Below are positions 34,871-46,276 of a stretch of 64,000 nucleotides of DNA, piece by piece (positions within the stretch are counted from its first letter, which is position 1; every line of letters starts with the position of its first letter). Origin of the DNA: Aphrophora alni (taxonomy: Eukaryota > Arthropoda > Insecta > Hemiptera > Aphrophoridae); contig OY740774.1 of NCBI GenBank assembly GCA_963513935.1, positions 87,934,385 to 87,998,384 of the forward strand, written 5' to 3'. Both the position numbers and the translations under genes were made by a program. The notes under the pieces were generated by a model, which did no database searches, was not told the DNA's origin, and saw only the letters and a program-made list of their open reading frames with translations.

Positions 34871-35069
34871 GTATTTAGAGGAACTTAGGACGTATGAGAG
34901 AGTTCATGCTAGTACGATGAAATTTATGTTCATTACACGGACCATAAAGCTAAGAAATTTTACCTGTATAAAATCAGCAACATCACGAAAAGTACAAAAA
35001 TTTCGTATAAACCTATATCGATTCGATTTTAGAATTTTAGTTTCTTCGGTAACAAACTAAAAAATTGTC

Positions 35070-35480
35070 CATTTAATTGTGGTAAAATAACTTTTTTTAA
35101 TTAGTTCTACCAATTTCATTCAAATTTTGGTAAAATGTGAAGTTGAATGACCCAAACATTATGGAACTTTTAAGTCAGCGAAAATGACTGTTTCGGAACA
35201 AATGGTATAAAACGAACAAGGTACAAACTATGTAAAACTGTATAGCTCAAATTAAGCAAGCTTAGACTCTATTTAAATATAAATACCTTTTAAAATATGG
35301 TCAAAGAAACGTGAAAAATTGATAAATAGATGAACTTGTAATCTAACTTATTCGATGAGAAAGAAGTGAACAAAAACTTCATTTAAAAATGGTATAATGA
35401 AAGGAAAGGCGTTTCTAAAATAAGGATTAATTTTTCAAAATGTGATTCAATTACTAAGTCACCATATTTAGTTGCTCGTG
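35070..35480. repeat. Weak repeat family H pattern
   Basis: Contains TTCTACCAATTTCATTCAAA, GTAAAATGTGAAG and a later CAAAATGTGATTCAATTACT. Similar loose blocks occur near 4240, 8080, 16640, 27080, 52350, 56780 and 59140. The family is old and its boundaries cannot be drawn by eye. Confidence 0.4.
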
Positions 35481-35510
35481 CAATCAATAAGGTGTGTCTA
35501 TTTATAACAA

Positions 35511-35542
35511 CTGAAGATGACAACGTAGTCGTTGAAACGTCA
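35511..35542 (+). other. Hairpin motif CTGAAGATGA-stem-GAAACG
   Basis: CTGAAGATGA, a CAACG/CGTTG stem with a TAGT loop, then AAACGTCATCTT. AAGATGAC also pairs with GTCATCTT, lengthening the hairpin. CTATTT upstream and AAATAG downstream can pair. It is related to the motif at 52756-52806. Confidence 0.45.
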
Positions 35543-35964
35543 TCTTGAACAAATAGGTTGGTTATTATGTAAAGTAGTGTTTTATTGCATATGATGATTG
35601 ACGTTTTCGCAAGTGTTGCTCATTTTAAAATGAGTGTAAAGACATTTTTGGGGACTTATTTACGATTATTATTTTTACTTTTAGATGGGTTTGTAAGAAA
35701 GTTAGTCCAGTGTTTATTTTTTTAATGAAATAGAAAGCTTGTTAAATATGAAACGACAGAACTTTTGTATAATACGAATCTATGAAAAGCCAGAGGCAGT
35801 GAAAGCGACAGTAGCAATAGTTAATTGGAAAGGAAATGTTGGCATGGTACATCTGCATGCTATAAGGGTTGTTTCATTCACCTTTCACTTTTAACTACTT
35901 TCCTCATTAATGGGTAAACATTGCGTATTTATATCAGTGAAAATAACTATTTCATTCCCCCCCC
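35543..35964. other. Intergenic, nothing recognised
   Basis: No gene. GATGGGTTTGTAAGAAAGTTAG near 35682 resembles the opening motif of family C (tgtgagaaagtttgtg). Confidence 0.45.
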
Positions 35965-36195
35965 TCCTTTTTAAAACTTCTCGATCATCATTGTCTTATA
36001 AAAGAAAAACATCAGGTACAGAATTCGAATAGAGTTAGGGTCGGACGAGAACAAGAGTTGGTCAAATAAGATCTGATAGGATAGGTAAAATATAAGAATC
36101 TAAACCAAGACTACTGCAAAAGAGGTGTAGATCAAGTTAGGATTCCTCGGAGTTGCCACGCACATACTCGGTAGATTGAGCCCCTGAGGGTAACA
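35965..36195 (+). repeat. Repeat family A copy
   Basis: CTTCTCGATCATCATTGTCT, GGGTCGGACGAGAACAAGAG, TTGGTCAAATAAGATCTGAT, GTGTAGATCAAGTTAGGATT, CTCGGAGTTGCCACGC and GAGCCCCTGAGGGTAACAA. Confidence 0.88.
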
Positions 36196-36424
36196 AATTA
36201 ATCACAAAATAAACTCGTTTTAAACTGCCGCTTTTTTTTAAATGTTCAATCATGTCGAACGAAAATTCTTTTAGTACACTCTAAATTGCGTCAAATATTA
36301 GATTAATGTTCAAATCAATTACGGGTACTAGAGAAAAAAGTCTGGCGATGTAAGTCATCAGCAATTAGGGTTTTAAAAAAGCACGGGAGAAGGTGTAGGA
36401 AGGTGTACAAGCTTTCCTTTCTTT

Positions 36425-36665
36425 CTGTTGTTTTCAGGCGAAAAATCTGTCGATCATTGGGGGGGGGGGAGAAAGAAAGAAAGAAAGAGTATAAAATAAA
36501 CGACTCATACACCTCGAATACTATAATAGCAGCATCAGGGTCGGAAGAGAACAAGATTTGGTCATGCGAGACTTCATAAGAAAGATGAAAATTAGAGACA
36601 TCCAGGTAGGCTCCCCTGGTTTACCACACTGGTAAAACCACTATGAGTGAGCCTCTGAAGGGTCT
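36425..36665 (+). repeat. Repeat family A copy with G-run expansion
   Basis: Starts TGTTGTTTTCAGGCGAAAAA and GTCGATCATTG, then a run of 10 G replaces the usual CTTATAA block. It continues with GTCGGAAGAGAACAAGATTT, GGTCATGCGAGACTTCATAA and GAGTGAGCCTCTGAAGGG. Confidence 0.85.
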
Positions 36666-38181
36666 TAAGCGTCTCACTTCCTCCATCTTTTGAGCTGAGC
36701 TAATTGCTCTGACCTTCTCTTATTAGGCAAGGACAATATAAAGAACGTGATAAGGGCGTAACAGGGCACTACCACTTAAGAAAACATATTTACAGGATGG
36801 GCGTATTTACTAAAGACCCTCTGTGTACTAAATATTATCTGCAGAGGATCTGATCTTCGAATAAGAATGCCTCGATCGGAAAGATTTAATTCTTTTGGAT
36901 TTTTGATAATTGGACTAACAAACTGTGTCGAGATAACATTGTCGGGAAGATGTTCCTGAGGATGCTTTAGGGTATTGACATATCTGTTTCCATTTGGGAA
37001 CACAATAAGCCCTTGTGGCTGACTTACAAAAGGGTCAATTGAAGAAAAGTAAGAATAGAAATCGCGACAAAAATTTGTAAAACTACCTACTACTACGATA
37101 TGTACATTTTATTTTCCTAGGTTTATCAATTAAACACAGCTGCAATAGCTTAAACAATCAAAATCAGTTAAAAATAACAATAGTTAGTTTTAACATTTCA
37201 GTACTTAGCGTAACAACTTTGATAATCGTCACAATTGTTTTAATCCAAGTGTATGAACTTTTATGTTGTTGTCTAAGTAAGTGGCTAGCGCTGGTAATGT
37301 GTTTAATATTAAACTTTAACAGAAAGTAGGTCGGCACTCTCTAACAATAATAATAACTATTGACTACAGATGGCAGAAGTTATTTTCCTTAAACATTTAT
37401 TCGTCACTATTTTAATCCGACTGTATGAAGTTCTGTTAATGAAATAAGTTAATTCACAGTTTCTTTAAAATTTACATTTGAATAAATCGATCAAACTAAA
37501 AAGTGAACCACGAACACTATGTAGTAAAAGGTCGAATTCCAAATCCGACTTAAACTATTTGTATTGAACTTTGGTGAAATGTTAAAGTCATGACTTTTTG
37601 AGTGGGGAGGGTTCGAAGCCCTTTTCCACTTCGATTCTTATGGATCTATTTTAGAAGTTACTACTAGTATTCATTTCATAAACCCTTGAGGACCATGACA
37701 TCAGCATCTCTAAAATCTTTCTTGGCCCACAGATAACCTACCAAACTTTTACCGAGCAAACAAACTTTCCACTGAACTTCAGCCGAGCAAACAATTCACA
37801 AAAGTGTTCTATCAACTCTTTCCCAACAGAACAGAACCGACAGTTGTTCTAAAGGCCTTGCTATCAAGTGATAAATATTCAATGCTTTTCGACGTGAAAA
37901 AATCTGATAAATCTCTTTGCTTGTCTAATTCCATGAATTTTCTTGCAATATAGGTACAACATCTCTCTGACCATACCTAAACCCATGTTTCATAGATGAC
38001 CCAATCACCGTTGGATGTTCAATAGTAGGATTCATCAATCAACATCCTCATTCCTATCTATGACTGTTTCATGCGGGATTAATTTTAGGATGGAATTTTT
38101 CACCCTAGCCATATCATAAGTTCGAAATATGATAAACGATTGAGGCAAAAGGAAAAAATGTGTTTCAATCAGAGGCATATG
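36666..38181. other. Intergenic, no gene supported
   Basis: About 36670-37010 contains a 75-codon minus-strand frame (36776-37003), mixed in composition but not recognised. About 37700-38100 is somewhat richer in C than average. Neither shows a conserved motif. Confidence 0.5.
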
Positions 38182-38640
38182 CAAATTCTATTGTATGCTA
38201 GTATGGACGAAATAGTGTTGATTAATATTTGTTCAGATAGTCGGGCAGTACAGCGGGCTTTTATGTCGCCTTATATGACAACTGTATTAATAGATGAATG
38301 CAAAGATATGCTGATAATTTTTTTACAGGTTAAAGACATCAAGCTCATCTGTACGCTGGGGCATTTTTGGAATTGTAGGCACTGAGAAGTTGGATGATTT
38401 GACCAGGGAGAAATCATTCACTGTTTTTTGTATGTTCTGAACCTGCATTGGCAGTTTGGAGGCAAATAATTAGGACAATGATTAGAAACTGAGGAGTGAA
38501 GAGCGTGGATTCTATGCAGTCAAAGATCTTCCTGAAGAGATATGACGTAGTAAGGGGTAGATTTCACACAGGACTAGAAAGGACTGTGGTAGATACATTA
38601 ACAAGACACTGTGCTTTGAGGCATCTTCAAATATAGGGTA
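38182..38640 (+). pseudogene. LINE retrotransposon fragment: RNase H domain relic
   Basis: The frame open to 38385 reads NICSDSRAVQRAFMSPYMT, then VLIDECKDMLIIF, then KDIKLICTLGHFW. This order fits the RNase H domain found after the reverse transcriptase in insect LINEs: the SDSRAV block (one catalytic Asp), an amphipathic helix, then the (I/L)xWxPGH block, here CTLGHFW. A one-base frameshift at about 38365 shifts to GIVGTEKLDDLTREKSFTVF, the last motif, which carries the final catalytic Asp. Beyond it, remnants such as a degenerate LTRHCALRHL block (about 38600) match the C-terminal tail usual after RNase H. The reverse transcriptase itself is not present upstream. The domain normally degrades the RNA strand during target-primed insertion; this copy is truncated and frameshifted. 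It abuts family D at 38690. Confidence 0.7.
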
Positions 38641-38689
38641 AGAGAACTTGAGCTGATTGCGATTTAAACAAATGTATGTGCGCCATCAT

Positions 38690-39415
38690 GGTATTTACCC
38701 AGCCCCATCATACAAGCAGATCCAGTAAAACCTGAAAGGTAATATTGGTAGACCAAGGAGCCTTAACCAGCAGGGTAAGTTTGTTTAAAACAGTTGTTAC
38801 ACAGGTTTTCTGAACCTCTTAATTGTTTATATCACTACTTATTGATGTCGGTTAAGCCTTATATGGCCTAGTAGATGCGTATATATTAAAAAGACTCCAC
38901 TCTTATCGCTCGTGTCACTGTCTCAGGTCTAGCGTGCTTCGAAGCTTTAGGTGTGTAAAGGAGTCTCCACTTGCTACCCTAGTGTGTTGGTGACTCGGCC
39001 CTCCCGAATCTCGTAACTATACGATTATCACATTTTCTTTTGAAATCAGTGTTCGAAGTTACATTTTTGACCATAACTACGCTATTTGTCATTGTAGAGA
39101 TATCGGGTCGGTGCCATCACATGCAGAATTGAAATATACAAATTTGTATCTAATTTAGTGTGGTATAAGTTACGAGATGTGTTAAAACACTGTTTAACAT
39201 AGCCGCTATTTTGATTTATCTGATTTTCTATGGTTTCTATATGAGCACACTGTTATCCCCTATCCCAAATTGTATGTTTCTATCTTAATGTTTGTGGCCT
39301 CTATCCTGCTTACGTAGAGACAGCACCGACGGATGTTTTTCGGTTTGTTGAAGCCATGAACTTGAAGTCAGGTCGAATTTTTGCGATTACTAAACTTATC
39401 CTATATTTCCTATAT
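38690..39415 (+). repeat. Repeat family D, longest copy without the GC-rich core
   Basis: Blocks in order: CATCATGGTATTTACCCAGC, GGTAAGTTTGTTTAAAACAG, TTGTTACACAGGTTTTCTGA, TCCACTTGCTACCCTAGTGT, CGGCCCTCCCGAATCTCGTA, AGTTACATTTTTGACCATAA, CTAATTTAGTGTGGTATAAG, TCTTAATGTTTGTGGCCTCT and GCGATTACTAAACTTATCC. This copy shows that the 14.7-kb and 15.6-kb segments belong to one family. Confidence 0.85.
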
Positions 39416-39839
39416 ATTCTATAAGAAATAACGTTGGTAGGTTTTAGGTGTATATATACATAAATGTATACATTATCCTTCATTGTATGTCTAAGCTATA
39501 TTCCAATATTTCCATCGGGACGGATATAATATAAGTTGAAAAGAAATAATTGCTAAGATTAGCAAAACACTATGAAATGAACAAATCTTTCATACTCAGT
39601 CGTGCGTGATATTCTACAAATCCTAATTATTGCCTTTACTTGAGCGAGTTGCAGTATTTTAATTTCATTACTCGTTGCTTATTTAGCAATTCTTTACATC
39701 AAATGTGACTCCTAATGGATTGCTTCTCGATAGTAATTCGGTTTTTATGTAATTTTGTTTAAACATGAAATAAATGAACCCACTTTATAATATACCTGCA
39801 TTTATTGTATTTACCTTCTGCGACTCACTGTGTGTAAGA
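39416..39839. other. Intergenic, nothing recognised
   Basis: No coding signal. Confidence 0.5.
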
Positions 39840-40045
39840 GCAATCCTGAGGTAACCTAGCCGACTCCACACCTTTCTTCATGTCTTCTTGGGTTACATCC
39901 CTCTATTTTATCATTTATATCAACTCTTGTTCTGTTCTGATACTTACGCTAAAATATTCTAAGGCTAAGGGTCTTTATTTTACGTTCTTTTCTCTTTTTT
40001 TATATAAGCTGATGATGACGGAGAAGTTTTTGCGTTTTAAATTCT
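39840..40045 (-). repeat. Repeat family A copy
   Basis: GAGCAATCCTGAGGTAACCT, TTCATGTCTTCTTGGGTTAC, AACTCTTGTTCTGTTCTGAT, CTTACGCTAAAATATTCTAA and GCTGATGATGACGGAGAAG. Confidence 0.85.
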
Positions 40046-41221
40046 TTAAATCCACCACGGCATTCCAACTTACAATTTCAAATATAAATGTAATGTCCTG
40101 TAATTTGGTTTGTGTTTTACTTTTCTTTGTGTTTTGAACTTATTTATTAAAATTCAAACGCGATTAGTATGTTAACGAACAAGGCAGAAAGGACTCTATG
40201 GAGTTAATTTTTCAAAACTATGTATTAAAGCCTTATAGTATGAACAAATATATCTCTAGACATGGACTGAACAATTGAAATGTGTATTTTATTATTTTTT
40301 TTAACGAAAAAGTAATTGATGGGCTATCGATATACAGGACCCCAAAACGAGGAAATTCTGAGTAGGCCTATTAAGGGTAAATCGTGGGCTCTTTTGAGAT
40401 TGGTTTTTACATTCCTACAGTGCAGGTTTTTGAGAGGGAATGTGGGTTACAGTTTTTTTTTTTTTTTTATCTAAAAGGAAAGTATATGTAAGGCATTAAA
40501 AATACACAAATATAAAATACAAATAGAAAAAAATACATTGATACTGTATATTTGAGCCACAATTTGTAAGTATTTTCGCTAGAACAACGTGTACTCACAC
40601 CATATAATCAACAGAAGAGTTGGGCTTATTTTGTTGCAGTTTTCACGAGCTAGTCTAATTTCTTACTTTAACTACGTTATTTTATTGTTCTTATCTTTCT
40701 TAAACTTTAAAACATTCATTAAAAGTTACTAATAAAGATGAAATAAATATATGGCGAAACCATTTTTAATTGATTTTGTTGTTTTTTATTCACTAAATTG
40801 ATTTTTTTTTTTTTAAGAAATTTTTTATTTCAGTTGAAAATAAGTTCTACTACATTTTTAACTTGTTTAAATTTTAATATTTTCATCAAAATAATAATTT
40901 CATATCTAGGTTAGACGGAGAGCGGAGTAGCACAGTTGATAGAGGAACGGCTTAGCTTGCTGTAATTCAGATGTGAATCGTCAAAGTTTCAAGCTCCTAT
41001 TCCTGGAGTTACGTTGTGTTACGGTCTTCATTAGTCTAACGGGCGTAAAGTAAAAACTTTAAACACAGAAACTAAATACAATTTTTAATTTTCATATCTA
41101 TTAAAACCATCAAAATTGTAAATAATTGGAAGATATTGGCGGAAACTGATCTTCATCACAAACAGTGAAGTAGGACAGTGTTAAACGTCTGTCCGGATGG
41201 CAGGACAGACATCTGAAAAAC
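40046..41221. other. Intergenic
   Basis: T runs near 40450 and 40801. A degenerate tRNA-like stretch at 40918-41000 was considered and not accepted. The 63-codon minus-strand frame (41110-41301) runs into family F and has no recognised motif. Confidence 0.45.
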
Positions 41222-41470
41222 TCTTCCTCATCAAAGTGTAAATGAACAGCCAATTCGTATAATTTTATAACTAAATGATCGGACAAACTGACCAAACACA
41301 TTAATCTTCGTAAATTGTAAATTAACTTTGATTTCAGTTTGATGTACGTTAATGTGTTTGATACATGTCGCTTCGTGTTATGTACCTTATAATGGGGAAA
41401 TATTGCTGTAGGCCATTACAAGCTACTAATCATTTCTTAATGGCAAATCCTGCCTTTATGAGGATATTAT
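41222..41470 (+). repeat. Repeat family F copy
   Basis: Matches the reverse complement of 47270-47545: GTGTAAATGAACAGCC, TGTAAATTAACTTTGATTTC, AGTTTGATGTACGTTAATGT and TTGCTGTAGGCCATTACAAG. Confidence 0.85.
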
Positions 41471-41539
41471 ACATTGAACAGTAAACTTCACTCCTTGGAT
41501 GTTTTAATACATTCAATAAATCATTCTTATAAACCCAAT

Positions 41540-41905
41540 GTACAGTGCCCTCAGACTAGGAGTGTGTCTGTTGTAATCGGCGTGTCCTCCCTTCTACTTG
41601 TTTCCCTAGCCTGAATTGATGGTACATCCCATTCCAAGAAAACTAGGTGTACAAATTACTGCTTAGTACAAGTTAATTCTTAAAAGTTTAATTTTGTAAT
41701 CGTTTTATTTTTATTTGCAACGATAAAAGAAACAAAAGTTGGGTTGGCGTTTACACAGAAGCATTTGAAGTCTATATTTTTTTATTGGGATTGTACCACT
41801 GAAAGCAAACGCAACGAACGAAGTGTGAGGGACCCTCTTTTTCTCCCCACCCTATATACATTCCTACCTTGAGGATACTGTAGCCACTGTCTGGGATGCG
41901 TCGTG
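41540..41905 (-). repeat. Repeat family E copy
   Basis: Reverse complement of 9400-9760. Landmarks are CCTCCCTTCTACTTGTTTCC, CCATTCCAAGAAAACTAGGT, GTTTACACAGAAGCATTTGA, GAGGGACCCTCTTTTTCTCC and TACCTTGAGGATACTGTAG. Confidence 0.85.
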
Positions 41906-43508
41906 ACAACAATATTAAGACATAACAGTTAATAATACCACAGTTACTGTACATTTGAACAAAACACCAGCGACAGATAAATTCAACGTAAATACTTCAT
42001 ACTTGACTTGCTTCTTAATTTTGATTTATCATTCACTAGTAGTAAATAAATCTTATACTATGTATTAAAATCCGTGAATGCTGACTACGTTATGTGAAAA
42101 TTAGAACTTTACTCTCACTACCGTTAGGCCACGTTAGCGGGTGATCTAATTCTTGAAAGTGTATTATAAATAATTCTTGACTAATTAATTTTCTAATTAA
42201 TTGCTAAACACGGTTTTGTATGTATATTGGAGGGCTCCTTATGAATTTTAGACGACAGGAGGCAAGACAAAAATTTCATATGTAACATTTGGTCATGTGA
42301 TACATCATTTTAAAAGGCGCGATAAGACAAGAATAATGACTTGAGGATAATTTTGTTTAGTCCACCGTAACTGAAATATTGGCAGTTAAGAAACGTGATT
42401 GTATTACAGCTAAAAAGGAAATTACATCACCCTACCTGAATTTTGTTATTATTATTTGAGATTCTTGTGAAGCAAAAGAGTCTATCTAAATAATTCCTAA
42501 TTTTCGAGTTTCAACTCCTCAGGGAATGACACAAAAGTAAGATGAGTGACCTAAATACTTCATTTTAAAGGTCTATTATATGAGACGAAAAAAATGATAT
42601 AATAAAACATTAACGTCCCACCCTCTGAAGTCCAAAATTGAAATTGTAGGCTCGTTGAAACAACCCCGTGATTGACACAAACCGTGTTTAGCTACTTTAA
42701 TTAATGTCAAAGTTTAAAGTGGGGTACAAATTTATTGTCATCTACATTGTGTAGGCATCAATATAATTAGAACTGTATCAACAATAGTCAGATCGTTTAT
42801 GCTTCTAAATATTTAGGTCACCGACCACTGAGGCCTACCAGTAGTTGGAGTAAAGCAAGATTGTCATAAACCGTGTTTATCTGTCTTAATAACAAAATTA
42901 ACGGGAGTGCATGATTCATTTTAGCCATCTTGTTTTATGTTTTATGAATATTACAGGGGAACAAATAATGTAACTGTTACTTAAATAATTTATATGATAT
43001 TTTTGTAACTCTATGAATCTCAAAAGGTTCCAAATTCACGTAAACGAGAAATTTAAAAGTAGTAAGTGAAAACTGCCAATTACATTTAATTCCGACATAA
43101 AACTCAAATATTGATATAAATTTATTTATATAATATTTTCCATACCATGACAGTATTATCCTCACTATGTAATTAGGGAGTAATAGAGAGAGAGATTTCA
43201 ACACTGGTATAGAACGTGTGATAATGCAGACGCTAACATAAATATTCAGCAGTACCTTGACATAGACTCCACCATTACTGTAATGGAGTTAAAACAAAAT
43301 GCAAACACATTGTGTGGTAACTGAACCAATCTCGTTATCAGCTGAAATAACTCCACAATCTGTAGTCAACTGTTATTGTTATTGTTAAAGAGTGCTGACC
43401 TATATCTTGGTAAAGATATACAACAATTAATTAATAAACAACACAATCAGTTAATTAAATACAGCTGCTAAGAAATTAACATAACGCTTCTTTTATCACA
43501 ATACAGTA

Positions 43509-43513
<5 letters not shown>
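41906..43513. other. Intergenic with weak repeats
   Basis: About 42280-42500 is the partner of weak family G. About 42780-42870 resembles 590-700. AACCGTGTTTA recurs at about 42681 and 42869 in a similar context, pointing to a short direct repeat. No gene. Confidence 0.45.

Positions 43514-43584
<71 letters not shown>
43514..43584. repeat. (CT)n microsatellite, left of the LINE
   Basis: A perfect CT array of about 70 bp ending directly at the truncated LINE coding sequence. Confidence 0.98.
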
Positions 43585-43585
<1 letters not shown>

Positions 43586-43586
<1 letters not shown>

Positions 43587-43996
43587 GCACAAAACTACTG
43601 CGTGCGGTTTATTTTTGGCTTAAAACGCGATGCTCATGTACTCATTATAAAGAACTTAATTTTCTAAAACTTAACGATTTCCGATCATTTCATATTTTAA
43701 TTATCTTGCATTCGGTCCTAAAAATTGGAGTGCCGAATTACTTGGCAGAAAAGTTTGTTTTCACCTCTGATATCAGTGCAAAGAGAACTAGAAGAGGTTC
43801 CACTTTGCTTATGATACCGCTACATAGAACTGTTATGTTTAATAAATCGTTTACTGTGTCCGCTTGCCGCTTGTGGAATTTACTTCCAGAGGCACTTAAA
43901 TCTGTTGACAGTCGTGTCCAGTTTTCAAAATTATTTAAGACTTTCTTTTTGAATAGAATGGATTTGGTGTCCTCGTCCCTGGGTGTGGTGGGATAG
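43586..43996 (+). pseudogene. LINE polyprotein, C-terminal tail after the reverse transcriptase
   Basis: The frame is open for 136 codons from the CT array to the TAG at 43994. It begins GTKLLRAVYFWL, then HYKELNFLKLNDFRSFHIL, then LHSVLKIGVPNYLAEKF, TRRGSTLLMIPLHRT, SFTVSACRLWNLLPEALK and a Phe-rich end. Insect non-LTR retrotransposons have this kind of conserved tail after the reverse transcriptase: the LxVLxTGxPxYL-like block, the (I/V)PxHRT block and the xxxxxxWNxLPxxLR block are all visible. No ATG start is needed because this is a fragment. The absence of any stop or frameshift over 411 bp suggests a fairly recent insertion. Catalytic motifs are missing, so the fragment encodes no active enzyme. 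It may be Jockey-like or a related clade; the tail alone does not decide. Confidence 0.82.
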
Positions 43997-43997
43997 T

Positions 43998-44544
43998 TAT
44001 AGTAAAATTCAAGTCAGAGTGAGGCAGAAACCCAGTCGACCGCACTAATCGCCTACCCTTGGCGTCTATTGTGCTACACGGCCGCGTTAAGTAGCCACCG
44101 GCCGGAGCCAGTGAATCATAACTAATGACTCCAGTAACGATATACAACTTTTCCTCCTTCATGAAATTCAGACAAACAAATAATAACACGTGTTACATTG
44201 CAATTTTCCCATTAATTTGATATCAAATTTCAAAGGAATCGGTCATCTGTGACAAACACAGAGTGATTAGTGAAGTTATAAATGTATCACTCTGTGTTTG
44301 TCACAGATGACCGATTCCTTTGAAATTTGATATCAAATTAATCGGAAAATTGCAATTTAACACGTGTTATCATTTGTTTTTCTGAATTTCATGAAGGAGG
44401 AAAAGTTGCATATCGTTACTGGAGTCATTAGTTATGATTAACTGGCTCCGGCCGGTGGCTACTTAAGGCACAATAGACACCAAGGGTAGGCGATTAGAGC
44501 GGTCGACTGGGTTTCCGCCTCACTCTGACTTGAATTTTACTATA
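43998..44544. repeat. Near-perfect 547-bp palindrome (arms about 260-270 bp)
   Basis: The left arm (43998-44267) and right arm (44286-44544) are reverse complements with only about a dozen mismatches and one 11-base length difference (ACACGGCCGCG is extra in the left arm near 44080). The loop is 18 nt (44268-44285). The outer ends read TATAGTAAAATTCAAGTCAG. AGTT occurs on both outer flanks and may be a 4-bp target duplication. Frames seen across it, such as the 84-codon minus-strand one, are by-products. It could be a foldback transposon in the LINE 3' region or an inverted duplication of LINE 3' sequence. Confidence 0.95.
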
Positions 44545-45085
44545 GTTTTTTGTAATAAGTGTGAATGGTTGAAATAAGTATTTGTTACTCTCTTTAGCTT
44601 TTATGTAGTAATAATAGTGATTATTTTAATTATGTGGTGTCTTTTTAAAGGTTATTAAGTATGAATGTGCTTGTGTGTATGTGTCATTGTATTTATCTGT
44701 ATCAACACATGTAAGCCTCAGTATTTCATTTTATTTTATTTTTGTTTCTAAATTCTAAATTTTATTACGTTGTTTAAATTTAAATTTGTTAATTTTTATT
44801 TTATTTTAAGTTATAACTTTCATTTTGTCACTTTAACTTTAAGATTGTTAATATTTATTTTATTTTAAATTCTTAATTTCATTTTGTAGCTAGTTTAAAT
44901 TTAAGTTTGTTAATTTTTTATATTGTCTTAGTTATTTTTAATTGTTTTAATATTTTTAATTTTTATTATTATCAAGTTGTATTTCATATTTTTATATATG
45001 TTGTTATGTTGTATGGGGTTAGGTGGTAGAGAGGACTATACAGTCCTAACCTCGCCCCTAAATAAAGACAATTCAATTCATTCAA

Positions 45086-45272
<187 letters not shown>

Positions 45273-45299
45273 GATTTTCATGGGTAAACCCCTTTTTTT

Positions 45300-45690
45300 C
45301 ACTTATCCGGTATACTACGGTAAGTTTAGTGATTGCAAAAAATTCATTTCATAGCCTCAGAAAAACGAAACAGTGATTTACGACACGACGTCCATCCTTC
45401 ATGGTTGCCATCTGTACTCTGTACGTAAGCACGATAGCGGCCACAAAAATTGTGATAGAAATATTAAATTTGATACTGTAAAAATGACAGCCATTTTAGA
45501 CAGATTTTTGTTCATATTTCGTACATTATTCAATGTATAACACGCTAAATTAGATAAAAATATGTAGATTTCAATTCTGCATGCAATGGTACTAACCCCA
45601 CATCTCTACAGATAAATGAAGTTATTGTTTAAAATGTAATTTTGAACTCTGTCGGCCGATTTTCTACCAATAACAAGACAATCTTGCGGC
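45300..45690 (-). repeat. Repeat family D copy
   Basis: TATACTACGGTAAGTTTAGT, CACGATAGCGGCCACAAAAA, TGTGATAGAAATATTAAATT, CATTATTCAATGTATAACAC and CTGCATGCAATGGTACTAAC. These are the reverse complement of the 3' half of the 38.7-kb copy. Confidence 0.82.
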
Positions 45691-46276
45691 CTTTATCTAG
45701 CAAGACAATTTAACATTTCCTACAAAGCCAAAGGAATTAAGTTTTTTGGCATTACATTCAGAAGATCTGCTTCTATTACATTGCATAACTTAACTAGAGC
45801 TGAGTAAATACAATAATGTCACCCATCAACTTGTTTTTTATATAGTGACCTAAGTCCAGAGATCCAAAAATGGTTTTCAGCATCGCGTAACACATGGAAA
45901 GTCTTGTCGAAGCCGTGACGAGAGAAATTTAATGTTTAGGCTTGCCGTCAAGTCTGATAGACTTTTCCTTTATTTCTATTTAAACTGTCGGTTTTTAGAC
46001 GGCAGTACGCTTCGTTAATTCATTATTTACTTTTCTATTTCACATATTGTAGGCTACACTGCATTGTGACAAAGCATAGAAATCTCCCTTTTTTCCCTTC
46101 GTCCTGTCAAACATAGATCGAAACAGGTTAGTCGACAGGTATTTGAATGAAGCGATGAAGGAATAAAACATGGAGAATACTAGTACGTAGGAGAAAGTGC
46201 AATTCATAAATTGTTGACAATTCTAAACGTTCTAATGCAAAATTGGACGGTGTTTGTATTTTTCAGTCAAAGGATT
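45691..46276. other. Intergenic, nothing recognised
   Basis: No coding signal or assignable repeat. Confidence 0.5.

Larger units (their letters stand above)
43586..45085 (+). mobile_element. 5'-truncated LINE inserted between two CT arrays
   Basis: Consists of the C-terminal end of a LINE polyprotein (43586-43996), a 547-bp palindrome (43998-44544) and an AT-rich 3' region. The 3' region ends GAGGACTATACAGTCCTAAC, CTCGCCCCTAAATAAAGACA and short ATTCA-type repeats at about 45069-45088. The same-strand CT arrays on both sides suggest insertion within one microsatellite. Most of the element, including endonuclease and reverse transcriptase motifs, is missing, as usual for target-primed reverse transcription that stops early. 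Confidence 0.82.

Noticed and set aside
36776..37003. 75-codon minus-strand gene
   Set aside because: Mixed composition but no motif, no splice context and no relation to neighbours.
40918..41000. tRNA gene or tRNA-derived SINE (GTAGCACAGTTGATAGAGG resembles an A box)
   Set aside because: The B-box-like AGTTTCAAGCTCC is weak, the stems do not fold, and no second copy was found in the window.
43935..44189. 84-codon minus-strand protein
   Set aside because: It lies in one arm of the palindrome and runs antisense into the LINE coding end; no independent support.
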